A stretch of 64,000 bases of DNA, from positions 372,001-436,000 of the forward strand of contig JAWPHD010000007.1 in the NCBI GenBank assembly GCA_037043455.1. The letters run 5' to 3'. Positions within the stretch are counted from its first letter, which is position 1. Every line of letters starts with the position of its first letter. The notes under the pieces are model-generated. The model was given only the letters and a program-made list of their open reading frames with translations, was not told the origin of the DNA and made no database searches. Origin of the DNA: Cyrtodaria siliqua. Lineage: Eukaryota; Mollusca; Bivalvia; Adapedonta; Hiatellidae. The position numbers were made by a program, and so were the translations under genes. This document shows, piece after piece, positions 23,226-35,869 of this stretch.

Positions 23226-25560
23226 AATAAAGGTATTGATTTCATTGACATGCCTAGTATTTTTCGAGATACTCGTGTAGTTGATTCTATCCCAATATAT
23301 TTCAAAAAGTTCTGTAATGTGTTATAAGTATAAAAGCCTATTAGAAATATTATTTTCAACTACAACAAAATAGATTCTGACCTGGATATAGTACATACTA
23401 CTCCTAAGGAATGTGAATGCAAAACATCAAAATGTTGCTATGCTCCAGCAGGTCATGTCATCACTGGTCATTTTGATATTGTTGATAAACGTATTCGGCA
23501 TTTGTTCTCGAAAGGTCATACATATAGATTACCTTCAACTATTGATTTTAATGCCTGATGTGCCCAGATCACCCACTCCAATGTCGATTTTAGTATAAAA
23601 TGGTGTCGTAGAGAACATGCGGACCCAAACTCGCTTTATACTTGGAAAAAGTCGTTTCTTAAAATTATAGATACACGTATTAACTTTTATAATGCTAAAC
23701 CCTCTTTACTTCCTCCGAGACCTAGGTTTTCCTTTCGTAATTTAAAATCGGGAATTCAGGAATTTCATAATAAATTTGTATTAGTTCCTGCAGATAAAGC
23801 AGCTAATAATGTTATTATTGTTTGACGCCTACATTACGTCAATGTTTTATCTCTGGAACTCGGCAGCACCAATAAGTATACTCCAGTTAATTCTACTGAG
23901 GATGATGTTGTTTCCGCACATATCACTCGGTGCACTACTTTCAAGGCTGGTGTAAACGATAAGCAAAATAAACTTCTGCTATTTATTGGATTCCTAAATT
24001 ACATAAAAATCCGTATAAGACTCGCTTTATTTCGAATTCTAGTGCCTGCGCCACAACAAACATCTCCAAACTTTTAACTGCTTGTCTTTCTTGCCGTTAA
24101 AGATCGCGTTAAACTATATTATGATAAAACTTATGAAAATCTGGGATTAATTTATTTTGGTCAATAAAAAATTCAGGAGACGTTCTTGATAAAATTTTCA
24201 ATAAAGGTCAAGTTTCATCAATAAACACTTATGACTTCTCTACACTATGTACAACCTTACCACATCACCTTATTAAAGACAAGCTAATTTATCTTATTCA
24301 AAAAACATTCGCTAGTGAAAATACTACATTTTTGGCATGTAATAATATTAAAACAGTTTAGACAATTATACTATGTGGACTTGCTATGAAATTTGTGAAG
24401 CACTCATCTTCATACTAGATAATATTTTCGTCAGATATGGAACCACCGTTTATAAACAAATTGTTGGTATCCCTATAGGTACGTAAAGTGCACCACATGT
24501 TGCAGATTTGTTTTTAATTTGATATGAAAGAGATTTCATGTTGAGTCTTTCACCAGATACCCAGGCAGATGGTATTGAAGCCTTTAATGACACCTCTCGG
24601 TATCTGGATGACATATTGAACATCGACAACCCTTGCTTTCCAACTATGGTTAATACTATTTATCCAAAAGCACTTCAGCTTAACAAAGCTAATATATCTG
24701 ATAATAACGCTTCTTTCCTTGATTTAGATCTGTCGATTTAAAATGGTGAAATAATTATCAAAATCTATGACAAGAGAGATGATTTTAATTTTGACATTGT
24801 TAATTATCCCCACGTGGATGGGGATGTTCCCCGAGCAACTTCGTATGGGGTGTATGTGTCTCAACTTATTCGTTTTTCAAGAGCTTGTACTCGAGTTGAG
24901 GACTTTAATATTCGTAATATTTGTATAACTTAAACGCTGCTCAATCAGGGTTACCGTTACCATAAACTTCGTAAAACCTTTGCACAATTTTATTATCGTA
25001 ACCCTGATCTTCTTTCCAAATATAAAAGTAATTTAAGGACTCTTCTGCGACAAGGGCTATGACAACCTGACTTCTATGGTGATGTGATTAATAAACTTCG
25101 TAAAATTCTTGGTCATGATCACTTTTGTGTTTGTGATGTCGTTTGCATTTATTATTGCTTTTGCCTTCTTGTTTGTCTGTTTGCGTGTTTGTTTCTGTGT
25201 TTTGTGGTTTACTGTCCTCCTTGAATGCTACTTTCCCTGTCCGATCTTTTTATATTTCTTTTCATACTATCTTTGTTAAACTTGTTAAACAGTTTATCAA
25301 AAGAGGTTATGACCCTATCATTTTGCAAAGCACTGCATGCTTGGTGGTGAACCCTTTTACAGTTCGTCACTATGCTTTCCTCTTTAATTGTACGATTAAC
25401 GGACAGGTTGTGGACCCTATGATGACGCCTACCTAAAGCCCATTGGGACGGTGGCGTTTGATGCTTGTCTATGATCTTTCTAGTAGTGCCCTTAATGGTT
25501 TATTATCTTGTTGCTCTGGCTTCTGCCAAGTCATTGAGTACCTTCATTGTGGCTTTCTAG
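23226..25560 (+). pseudogene. PLE family 1, most complete copy
   Basis: N- to C-terminal order on the plus strand: GIDFIDMPSIFRDTRVVDS (~23,240-23,300), CYAPAGHVITGHFDIVDKR (~23,440-23,500), KWCRREHADPNS (~23,600), RNLKSGIQEFHNKFVLVPAD (~23,740-23,800), the PKLHK-type box (~23,990), IGIPIGT-like RT box (~24,465), SRYLDDILNIDNP with the catalytic DD (~24,595-24,640), GDVPRATS-like (~24,820) and the end 'VDPMMTPT' at ~25,410-25,435, followed by 3' UTR to ~25,560. The frame changes many times and stops are frequent. No GIY-YIG endonuclease is visible. A tail-only copy interrupts it at 25,110-25,262. Confidence 0.75.
25110..25262 (+). mobile_element. Nested PLE family 1 tail
   Basis: A 150-bp tail (TGTGTTTGTGATGTCGTTTG to TCTTTTTATATTTCTT) splits the coding end of the surrounding copy between the segments encoding GHDHF and TIFVKLVKQF. 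Host and insert have the same orientation. CTTTT is present at both edges and may be the target duplication. Confidence 0.75.
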
Positions 25561-26235
25561 TTTTTAATAATAAAAAAGAGCTGTCGGAGAACAGCGCAGC
25601 TTGACTATTTGATTTTTCGGACAATAATAAATTATATAGCCAGTATATATAGCATCAGAAAACAGTCTAACACTATGTGGTGGTAGGGGTTGGTGGTTGG
25701 AGAAGGTGCGGGGCGGGTATAAAAACTCGGGGCCGATATAAAATTATAATTAGAATCTAGGACAGGGTGTAAAATGTTATTTTTTGTTTTTATCAGTTTT
25801 AATCCAAAAATACTGTCGTTTTAAGGAAATGTGTGGTCAAAAGGCAACTCGGGGAGGAAGGAGATGAGCATCTAGCATTTTTTTATTATGACCTAATTTC
25901 AGTTTTTGAATGCAAGGTTGATTTTGTCATTGCTTTTGGCGCCTCCTCATCGCCATCTGGCGGATAACCTACATTTTTCGTACATGTCGTACATGCATGC
26001 TGATCTATCCTAGACGAACGTATTGGATGCTGAAAACAATTATAATGCAAATAACCAGGTCGAGAAACTCTACGAAAATCTTATTATGTATGAGTTGTGG
26101 GCGAATTTTTTTTCAAGCGATTTTTTGCAAGGTGTTTTCTCATCAAAGGGAAACACGATGTGACGTCACACGTACCTTCGCTTGACAGTTTTATATTCGC
26201 GCAAAGAGCCCAAATTAAACGATATTTCCGGGTGA

Positions 26236-26312
26236 AGAGTTGTTTCAATATATTTAGAGTTGTTTCAATATATTTATTATATATTTAGAGTTGTTTCAAT
26301 ATATTTATTATG
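26236..26312. repeat. AGAGTTGTTTCAATATATTT repeat, three copies
   Basis: The 20-bp unit occurs at 26,236, 26,256 and 26,287, the last two being separated by an extra ATTATATATTT. It is a small minisatellite. Confidence 0.85.
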
Positions 26313-26769
26313 TATAGTTGTATACAGCAACAACTATTTCAAAATAGTTTTAGTGATTCACGATTTCAGTGAATTATTATTAATGATAAGATGAAATAAA
26401 GAAACAGGTTTAGACATTAGACACCTCTGGATTGTTATTCTGTTGGAATATAGAAATCTTGTTATCGTTATATATTCTGTATTTAGGATTGGATTTGATC
26501 AAAACTTGCACAGATTGTTCAGGGTCTAGTTGTGCAAATACGTTAACACGTGTCTCTACGTCACGCAATGTTATTAAAAAACTATCTTTTTCACTGATCG
26601 CATTTGTTAATTTGTTTTACTATAAAATCAATCAGTGTCTGTCTCAGTCAACGCTGACAGTTTTAACAACATGACGTCATCCAAAATGGCCACGTCACTG
26701 ACCGTTGTTACGTCAAAACGTCATCTAATTTGGAAAGCCCGTGTTTGATCAGGTTCTGATCAAAATCTA

Positions 26770-26888
26770 TTCATTCATAACAAGTGTCAAGCTCCAGATT
26801 ATCTGAGTTTTCATTCATAACATGTGTCAAGCTCCAGATTATCAGTATTCATTCATAACAAGTGTCACGCTCCAGATTATCTGAATGA
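26770..26888. repeat. ~40-bp tandem repeat, three copies
   Basis: The unit TTCATTCATAACAAGTGTCA followed by AGCTCCAGATTATCTGA is repeated at about 26,770, 26,810 and 26,849 with single-base differences. Confidence 0.85.
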
Positions 26889-27454
26889 CAATTTAATGAC
26901 AATTATCACAATATTATATATTTGGAATTGATCGACCCTCTAAGATTTTTGTAGGTCACCCATGGTCGCCAATTTGCTAAAACTATGTAAAATTTATGGA
27001 AATTTTAAATGTCCAGCAATCGTGCAAATATTCATACAGTCTTTAAGTTTCCTATCAAACATTGCATTCTCAGTACTTTCAGTACTTTGATTATTTATTT
27101 ATATTTCATTTGTGTATCTGGAATTAATCTAAATTGTTTTATATGTAAATGATTGCGTTCAAATTTAAATTTTAATATTCAAATAATCCAAAACGCAGAT
27201 ATATGTAAAGAAAATAAAATAAATATTCGGGTGGTGGTGATGATGGGTTGGGTGTGGGGCGGCGCATCATCGATATTGATGTAGATTTGATCAAACTAAA
27301 CAACAGTTTGTTGGGATATCATTGAGAACCTGACCATTTCACCTACGTTTACGCACCTTTGCAACATTTCGATTGATTCTGAACTTATCTGAAATTGACA
27401 GGGTTTGTACGAACACATGCACGTGAATCTCGTAGTGTCTTAATATGCAACAAC

Positions 27455-27545
27455 CTCTCAATAAAAACCGAGTCTGCTATTTTTCTTTCTTGTTTGTGTT
27501 TGTTGCTTCCAAAGGGGATCACCTTTTCAGTATTTATTTACACAT
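27455..27545 (+). repeat. Tail-2 repeat copy
   Basis: Carries CTCAATAAAAACCGAGTCTG, CTATTTTTCTTTCTTG and GGGGATCACCTTTTCAGTAT, followed by TTTATTTAC. Only the terminal ~90 bp are kept. Confidence 0.65.
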
Positions 27546-30029
27546 AATAACCATCGTTCTTACCAGAACGCAAGGGTTATAAAGTTGTTGACGTTGATAA
27601 CGGTTTTGCTCACAGGGAGTCAAGGGCGCTTAAAAAAAAATCCTTTATAATACTATATAGACTAGGGTGAGAACGCCTGTGTAGTGTCAATATCCATTTT
27701 TCACCACTTCTGTAGACTACAGCGAAAAAATATTACGTTTACTATTTTACCCGTTATTTCACTTTGTGTCGATAGTATACGCACTTAAAACTATTTGTCG
27801 TACTGCAAAGAAAATTCTCAGGATTGCATTGGTCAATGCGCCGTAGACATGTCTACGTCTCGAGACGTGAACATAGGACGAATTCCCCGTAGGTACCCCA
27901 TTACTCCAATACACTAAAACAAAATGGCGACGATAACGTTGCCGATTCGTTTTGGAAACCGCAGATTGTTTCCTTCCTATCGCTTTTCTGCTCTTTCCAC
28001 TGTGTGTAAAAGTCTGAAATAATCGTAAGTGAATTTGTTTTGGCAGTTTTACAGATAATAAAACATTAACATAGTGATAAAATACGTTTATTTAGAGCGC
28101 TGACGTCACGAAAATAAACAACGTCTAATTAGAGGCACGTTACGGGGAAATTGGCGTAATAAAAATGAAATCGTGTCTTTGGTTGTGTTTTTTCTTAAAT
28201 AAATGGTTAAATCTTTGAAGTATAACGGCTCGGGTGGATATAATGTCCAGGCAGGGAATGTGAGCCCATGTCTCCTGTCAAGAATCCTAATAACTAATAG
28301 TATCTGTGTAACGCAAACACTAATGATGCTACCTGAATATATGTGTACTCGTGATATCGCGTACACAAAGCACAAACCGTAAAAGAAATGTAGCACAAGA
28401 ATCACTAATGTTGACATTGTTAAAAGCAGCGGAAAAGGAAATGGCTTACCAACATTACCTAATATCGTGTTAATTTCTCTTTGTGTGTGTGCGACAAACT
28501 GATAGCGCGTACTAAGTGAATTTAGTGAATTTTGCTGATTGATTGTTACGCTTATCTTCTAAAGGAATATTTGTATTATTGCACTTAATATGACCATAGT
28601 TATTTGTAACTATTTACGCAGAGCTTTGACCAGAAGTTCCCCCAGATATAAATCGATCAACATCATCCTTCAAAATATTGGAAATTGTTAACTAATTTTT
28701 GGTTGGGCCCCATATCACTACCTACGAAAGGTCTAATTAAGTCTCGGTAGTGTGCAGTGAATTAATGCCTATAGACAACAGCCTCATTGCCTGTATTACG
28801 ACACACAATGCACACGTGTGATTACTAGTTTTCATTTTTAACGGCAAGTCAACCGTCCGAATATGTTATTAATTTCTATTTGAGTTGTTTATATTATAGT
28901 TGTTTAAAAAAAACTGATATAGATGGGGAAGCGGAAATAGAAATTTGGTGAATAAGTCTCTTGACATAACCATACTTTGGCAAAACCAAATCGAATCGCA
29001 ATAGTATAGTTACATCTTAAAAAATGCACCTTTAGAACGACAAATTGAACACGTGATGCATATGGCGAACATTATTTGCCATGTTACGAGTAAAATCTAA
29101 CAAGAAAGGAAGCAAAACGAGTCAAACAAAAGATAACTAACAAACTTATTTACATAAAATATTCACTTACAGATACACAAATCAATTTGTTCATAATATC
29201 CAATTTTTTAATTTAGTCCAAATACAATTATCCAATGTTCTTTTAATTCACATAGGGCAAGTATCTCTTTAATCTGAAACAGTAAGTGTACCTTCAATTC
29301 AAAACTGTAAATATCTCTTTAATCCAAACCAGTAAGTGTCTCTTTAATCCAAAATAGTAAGTGTCCTTTCAGTCTAAATTAAATTTCCAATATTTCCGAT
29401 TTAGTCCAAATATCCAATTTCACTGTTATTATGAATAAGCACAATATGTATTACATCCTCTCACAATTACATTTTCTAAAAGCATCCACATCTAAATTAA
29501 CTTTAATGAAGAATACTAAAATTGATCTCATCTGTTGTCCAAATTTCATCATAAATGAATTTGCATAAATAATTGGCATACATTGTTAACATACTTACAT
29601 CTGTACTATTTTTAACTTTCTTTAATGTAACGTAATGCAACATGTACACACCGAGACATATGCAACAATGCATGTAAATATTTAGATATAGTCAACAGCC
29701 AACTGTTAATATAATCATGTCTGTGTTTAAATAGCATCTACGAGTAATCGTATTTTGTGGCCATGAAAGGTAGATAGGGATCTTATTGTTCGGTATAATT
29801 ACAAGTCCCTTTGTATTTTCATCGTCCATTTTCGGAAGCAATTTTCCATGGCTAAGCTAAAGTACTATAACCAAATAACAATCTTATAACATGTTTACAC
29901 ATTCTAATTGTATTTGAATACACATCCAGCATTGTTAAACTGCATTGATAAGTTAAATGGCTGCTTTTAAAAAAGAGTACGATAATGGACCTTTGGAAAC
30001 GGCCAAGCACGACACATACGAAATATTGC
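27546..30029. other. No assigned gene; possible promoter-like segment near 27.9-28.0 kb
   Basis: A plus-strand stretch at 27,925-28,025 has AAAATGGCGACGATAACG, a 32-codon frame ending TAA, then GTAAGTGAAT, which would suit a splice donor. On the minus strand a 103-codon frame (28,106-28,417) begins with a hydrophobic, signal-peptide-like MSTLVILVLHFFYGLCF. Neither matches a family I know, and no following exon could be identified. Degenerate ~30-bp repeats (AGTAAGTGTCTCTTTAATCC) occur at 29,250-29,400. Confidence 0.3.
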
Positions 30030-30110
30030 AGTCTCGGTTTGATTGAGACTGTTCATGAGCGGCAGTGAAATATGCTAGCTACCACTCACGCTCTCTAGCC
30101 CCGGGTTGAG
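30030..30110 (-). repeat. Tail-2 repeat, diverged
   Basis: The inverted form GTCTCGGTTTGATTGAGACT followed by GTTCATGAGCGGCAGTGAAA and CTCACGCTCTCTAGCCCCGG corresponds to the first half of the tail-2 repeat at 56,600-56,680. The central palindrome is altered but still self-complementary. Confidence 0.5.
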
Positions 30111-30319
30111 CAGAACTCAAAATTCATAAAAATCAACAGTACAGAATTGTGTAGCATGGTCGGTGACATTTCCTTTGATGAATGCAGAGCATTAAATCGT
30201 TTAATTTAGGGTAACTAAAGGGGCGTGGTTATACCGTACTACAACTACCGGATATTGGAATTTAGAGTACGATCACTATGACGTCACAGTGTTACTAAGT
30301 ACACCATGCTACAAAAAAG

Positions 30320-30416
30320 ATAGAGTCTGTCTCAGCTCGTTGGTTATTTAAACACCTCGATGGGCTACGCCTATCTCGGTGTTTAAATAATCCCACTCGC
30401 TGAGACCAGACTATAT
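30320..30416. mobile_element. Foldback (hairpin) element, ~97 bp
   Basis: Nearly the whole segment is an imperfect palindrome: GGTTATTTAAACACCTCGA on the left pairs with TCTCGGTGTTTAAATAATCC on the right, and outer arms GTCTGTCTCAGC/GCTGAGACCAGAC also pair. The loop is about GGGCTACGCC. It resembles a tiny foldback MITE. Confidence 0.7.
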
Positions 30417-30934
30417 ATATTACTTAACCATCCCGAAGATGGCAAGCATATGGCGGTGAATATAGCAATTTGTGTATCTATATTTCATCCCCTATATCCA
30501 GCGGCGTATGGTCCCAAGATCTAATAGAACTGTATGCCCCGAGGAACGAAATAAACAAAAAGGAATTTAGTTGGGAGCAGCGGTTATGAAGCCTGCGTAT
30601 CACAAGTAACAGCCAAAAGACTAAATTAAAAAGCGGACAACATATCCTATGAGTGGTTAAACAATACCCAGAGTCTTTTATCGGCCGGAGTAGTGGAAAA
30701 TCATCCAATGGTTAGGGTTCTATAATTTGGCGTACCTTATAAAAGATAAATATCATTGGAGTAAAAATAACACATAAACTTGTAATGGAATTAGCATGAG
30801 TATAAACAATGTAAATAATAAAGTATTCGTTAGGATTTTTATGGGGAAAAATCATAACATCCTTAACATCATACATCCGTTCATGTGATTTTGTTTTTAA
30901 AACAGACAACCTGCCGTTAGTCAGGGTAAAGCCA
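30417..30934. other. No gene seen
   Basis: Two minus frames of 65-76 codons (30,478-30,909) show no recognisable motif and are probably chance. Confidence 0.3.
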
Positions 30935-31075
30935 TATGGGGAGTTCTTTATTTACACTGTCCTGTTTTATTGAGATGTCAATAGGGTAAGGTTTTGTTGA
31001 CCCTAGAACCTGGTTTAAACTCACAGCGGCCTTTTTGTCACTAACCAGTCGAAAGCGGCACCGTTATTGTCAATG
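30935..31075 (+). mobile_element. PLE family 1, 3' UTR fragment
   Basis: Plus-strand blocks 'TTTATTTACACTGTCCTGTT', 'ACCCTAGAACCTGGTTTAAA' and 'GCGGCCTTTTTGTCACT' match the 3' UTR. It lacks both the coding end and the terminal 100 bp. Confidence 0.6.
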
Positions 31076-32298
31076 CGTAATTATACCATGATTGCAATTG
31101 TGCCTCTGCGGTGTATAGTCAAATAGTGCCTAAAAAATGCTTAAATTATGATACAAAATGCACAGTTTTGAATATCTTTGATCATTTTCACCTGTTATTC
31201 ATAGAATGATGTTTTGGGAACATTTCCTAATCTTTGTTTGAGTTGTTTCAGTAAAATTGACCTAGCTATGATAGTGAAAGTAAAGCATGGGAGAATTGGT
31301 CCGCAACTCAGAGGGAGTTCGTTTTATTGCCACATTTGTAATAACATTCTACATATCTTTGACCTTTCTACATATGTTCACATTCGTCTGATAAATCCCC
31401 AGAAAGAATTTATGCTTGATATATGAATTATTGGCTTTAATGTAGTTGTTTCTGTTGATCTTTTTTTTCTGTGGGAACGCCAAGCCGCCGTGAAGGGATA
31501 TTTACTTAAAAACGTCACGCGCAAAAAACGTAAACAAACTGCGTTTCGAGCAGATTTCAGGATGGCGGTCGAAATGACACCAGTGATGTAAACTGTATTC
31601 AACTGACAATATACAACGATGACACACATAAACAAATACATGAATTCGTTTGTTACCGAATAGATTTTAAGTTTTTACGTGTTTTTTTCGATTCGTTTTT
31701 ATTACAAATACGATTTCTAGGCTTTTACAAATTACCGAATGTTTTGAAAATTTATGTGAAATTTGAGCTTTTAATCAAATTGATAATTACAGTTTGTTCT
31801 TATAGCGAGAAAAAAGACGAAAGCAATAACGTCGAGAAAGATTCTTCCTCTACAGGCCTGTACAATTTCATCAACATTTGGAAAAAGTACTTTTTTCTAC
31901 CCAAAAAAACGTTTCATGACCGTCACTAAAATTAAAACATATTTTATACAAGCCATTTCCTTATAAAATAACCATCATTTTCATGGCCTACTTTTAAAAA
32001 TAAATTGAGATCTATGTTGTGTTATTGTAAAAATTATTTGAGTCAACAAACATGCAAAAGAGAAAAATGTCAGCTGTTTATCGATCGACTTCAATTATGA
32101 AGATTTTAACAGCGAGAAAAAAGACAAGAACATGAACGATGAGTTTAATCCTTCCTCTGGCAGTATGTGAATTTTTAAGCAAATTTGAAAAAAGTACTTT
32201 TTCCTACCCAAAAGAACGTTTGGTCAGTTTTACGCAAGCGTTTCGAACGTTGATTTTACACAGCATGCAATATATCGGTCAGCTCAGTGTGAGATTAT
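31076..32298. other. No assigned gene
   Basis: AT-rich sequence. 'GAGAAAAAAGAC' occurs at about 31,806 and again at about 32,113. Both are followed after about 60-100 bp by AAAAGTACTTTTT and a CTACCCAAAA(A/G)AACGTTT block, so 31,806-31,920 and 32,113-32,222 are a diverged direct duplication. No coding function is recognised. Confidence 0.4.
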
Positions 32299-32453
32299 AA
32301 GAATCTTTCATGGGTATCCGGTGAAGATAGGAAATTCCAACCCGAGGTATAAGTGTTTTATTCGGAACCGAGGCTCTGCCGAGGTTCCGATTAAAACACT
32401 TATTCCGAGGGTTGGAATTTCCTATCTGAACCGAATACCCATGATAGATTCTT
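32299..32453. mobile_element. Foldback element, ~155-bp palindrome
   Basis: Left arm AAGAATCTTTCATGGGTATC, AGATAGGAAATTCCAACCC and AAGTGTTTTATTCGGAACC pairs with right arm GGTTCCGATTAAAACACTT, GGGTTGGAATTTCCTATCT and ACCCATGATAGATTCTT around a GAGGCTCTGCCGAG centre. The same centre occurs at 39,130-39,143. An 18-bp direct repeat (AGATTCTTTTTCTTGCAT) follows the right arm. Confidence 0.8.
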
Positions 32454-32534
32454 TTTCTTGCATATAGATTCTTTTTCTTGCATATCAGAGACATGTTACA
32501 TACGTTGACGACGCTGGCTACTAATGTTTTGCAT

Positions 32535-32649
32535 GTTTTCCTGCATACCGGATGTTGGCGCGCGTGAATTTTATCTCGACCCTAGGGTGAGATGGAAATA
32601 TCTAGCCCGGGTAAAATTACGGATATCCTTGTCCGGTATGCAAGAAAAA
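32535..32649. mobile_element. Foldback element, ~115 bp
   Basis: Outer arms TTTTCCTGCATACCGG and CCGGTATGCAAGAAAAA are inverted repeats. Inner blocks around GTGAATTTTATCTC/GGGTAAAATTAC and the centre CTCGACCCTAGGGTGAG are also self-complementary. It lies only 80 bp from the preceding foldback. Confidence 0.7.
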
Positions 32650-33889
32650 TTCTGAAATTACCTGATATATTGTAGTGAACAGACAGTGACTGTCGATAAG
32701 AGACAAAATATTTATGCTAACATGATATATTTTAAAAATTATATATTTTAAATTCGATTTTTATTGAAAATATTGCAAAAAAATCAATACCGTGTTTCCC
32801 GAAGACCACATTCCAACACAGAATTGTGACGTCACAATGGTTGTAATAGTATAATTACAGGGTGAAAAGGTGTACGCGGACAATTGTTTAAATCTTCGTT
32901 CGAAAGGACGTGTGTTTTTATTGTTTTTTTTGGTCGAAGAGCCCTGTAAAAAAAGTATCATTGGCTATTTTCCTTTCGACCCATCCACCCCACCTCCCAC
33001 ACCCCCCCACCCCCACCCCCAGCACATTTTTTTATTAAATGGACAGAATTAATCTAGAATGCGAACTATGATTTTAAATGTATTTTAAAGGCCATTTGGA
33101 TTGTCGACGTAAATATTATATGAACTAGGGCTTTATTGATTTGAACAGCGACCGCAGAGGGAAGTAAGGTGGATGAATAGTCCCATAAGACATGCCATCA
33201 CCAGAGCTCCAGCTCCTTAGGTTCAACGCCTTTTCTACTGTATAACCGAGGCCTCTTTTTTAAAATTGTCTGTGAAATACTTGTAGCATCTTTGAAACAA
33301 TCTGTGTATTAAACCGTGCCAGCGCCTTTACCTCTGAGATACCAATAACACATGATTGGCAATCAACCACTTACATGTATGTGTACCCTGCTGCAACCCC
33401 TCACTCCCCTCCCCACCACCACCATACACACACTGTTTAACTCGTCCTAGTGGGGTTCGGGGTCCCTCCCGCCCTCACTCCGTTTAACTTTTCCTAGTGA
33501 GGTTCGGGGTCATGCTGCCCGTATTACGTTTTTGCGTTCTGACGTATAATTCAGAGTTATAAAACGGTAGATAAAGGTAAGTACACACATGTACCTGAAA
33601 ATACCCCCTCCCCACCCCGACCGCCAATACCTTCTCCATTGTTATTGCATTTTTGAATATTTTTTTCGATTTCGGAGTTAGGCGTAGGGTCGGGCGTACC
33701 GTGCTTACGCAGAGCTACGCCAATGACACCTATCATATTTTATGAAACTCTCTTAGTACCAATCAGTAAGGGATGGGCAGAACCCTGCATGTATAGTCTG
33801 TAGGGTAGATAGGCTCGCGAGGGTAATAACCCTAAACTTAGTAGCCTTTTGTAGATTTTTTTTCCAATAAAAATCGGATTCGGTCGAGT
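32650..33889. other. No gene seen; C-rich patches
   Basis: A C-rich run of CCCCCCACCCCCACCCCC type lies at 32,980-33,022, and weaker ones at 33,390-33,420 and 33,605-33,630. The minus strand could form G-quadruplexes there. A short direct duplication around TCCTAGTGGGGTTCGGGGTC lies at 33,435-33,515. Confidence 0.45.
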
Positions 33890-34118
33890 TAGCGATGCCA
33901 TTTTCCCATAGCCTCGTCCGTCGAATGGGGACGTAAACCGGGCGGTCCCGTGTAACGGTTTATCCTCCGAGCACGTTAAAGAACCAAAGGAATCTATTCT
34001 ATAATATGAGTAGGGCAGGTTCCCGGATTCCTATGTATCCTTCCCCTCTCTCTCTCTGGGGCGGCTCTAAATAACCTATACTGTGTTGGTGAGCCGTTAA
34101 ACAACATTCAATTCAATT
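33890..34118 (+). mobile_element. SINE, 5'-truncated
   Basis: It matches the body of the full-length SINE at 52,596-52,918: 'TAGCCTCGTCCGTCG', 'GGGCGGTCCCGTGTAACGGT', 'CGAGCACGTTAAAGAACCAA', 'GGCAGGTTCCCGGATTCCTA', 'GGGGCGGCTCTAAATAACCT' and the end 'GAGCCGTTAAACAAC', then AATTC repeats. The tRNA-like head is missing. Confidence 0.8.
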
Positions 34119-35869
34119 AAAACGTATATTGTCTCGTGGTCTAGCTTGTTTGTTGTCTCATCATGGGATAAATAAGAGCTATTAACATTATATATTTACT
34201 TTAAACTTATAAATCGGCTACTGTGCAGCTTCTTCTATTTTTTAATGTTCTAACGTACTAACAATTTTAAGATGGTCGCCAAAATGAGAGAAGCATGAAA
34301 AACAGCATCATGTATTATAACACACAAGTCTGTCATGTGCTTTTGTCAGCAAGGACATTTGTCATTCCTGATTTATGAAGCAGAACCATTTTAAATGGAT
34401 TGGAGGCGGTCTGGAAGACTATAGCCGTCTATTTAAATACGAAATGCGTTTCATTTTCATATTCAATGTACATAATATTATGCTCTAACCACAACTTTGC
34501 CAAAATAAATTCATAGTTATTGGACATGTCAATAGCATTGAATAAATGCTAAGGAAGAACTTTATACATATTTTCATAGAGTAAGACGACGTTTTCATGA
34601 ACATAGGTAATAGAGGATCTTTCATGAGAGCTTACAGAGCTTAAAGTGATCCCTAAGTGTCTGTCATGTCCACTGGCACAGATATATATTATAGGGAGGT
34701 CAAGTGTAGTTTAAATGTTTGATATATTCAGGTTTAATGAATTCATAAGTCATTCAACTGAAAAAGGGATCATTTGTTTAATAGGCATGTCAAACATATA
34801 ATACATACTGGTAATGGCAGTGAGTGAAATGTATAAATTATTGGTGCAATATTATCAACAGTTTAGTAATATAATAATAAATATTAGCTTTGCACTATTC
34901 TAGTAATTAATATTAATGATTGCAAAAATGCAACTTATGTAGAAAAACTAATGGGACGCTGCAAGTTGTTAGCTTTTAAACAAATCAAGATTGGTGTGTG
35001 TCTCTTTAAGATCCATAACTAATATGTTAATAAATCAATTTTCAACCCTATGCTGGTTTTTTTTTAAAGTTGTTTCACAGGTTTTGGACATAGTTCAGCA
35101 TCAACATGTATTCTCCGTTATACGTACACGTAACAGTCAGTTCAATAAAAATATGTACTTCAACGTCTCAAATGGAATGATGCGTGCTTTTTTTTTATTG
35201 AGTATGAAATAAGCAAAACTACTTTTTCATATCACTCTCATTGGCATGGATGACAGCGCTAAATGCATGTGGGAGGAAACCAGCATGCACAGATCCTTGT
35301 GAAAAGCTTGAGTGTCAATTAGTGTTGAGAACAAGAACTGTAGATGTAGTTCAAGATAATCCATTCAATTTATTGTGCAATACTTGGATCCATTACAGTT
35401 GTATACCATAACCTTGTGATTTGTGAAAATGGTAGAAACTTGTCTGAAAAATAAAGAAAATGAAAACACTGAGTATAACAACTTTAATGTCTGCTGTACA
35501 TGAAATACTAAAACTTGATAACTTTTAATAATATACAAAATATGTTTTTTATATAGAACCTATACAGGCCAAATAAAATAAAAATTAAACCTGTGTTTAC
35601 ATATCATTGTCAATAAAAGTGGGCCAGTATATCTATTTGGTATCAAATATTTACTCGTTATCATTTTTTACTCCATTAATTATATTTAGCCCACAAGAAC
35701 ATTACATAAAGAAAAATCTGACTGGCTGCAGGCTTAAAAATATTAAAACAGATTATAATATTTTTTACCTCAGAATAACTGATTATTATTTGATTCCCAA
35801 TACAAAGAGGAGTCAGCAGTATATTAAGGGAGTTGGTCCGGTTTAATAGAGTAAACACAGACCTGTATA
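34119..35869. other. No gene seen
   Basis: AT-rich sequence. Short frames at 34,991-35,212 and 35,607-35,858 have no recognisable domain. Confidence 0.35.

Larger units (their letters stand above)
25561..27454. other. No gene seen; short tandem repeats
   Basis: AT-rich sequence with a G-rich patch at 25,680-25,720 and two small tandem repeats listed separately. Short open frames (25,997-26,185; 26,097-26,288; 26,432-26,674) overlap each other or repeats and show no motif. Confidence 0.4.
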
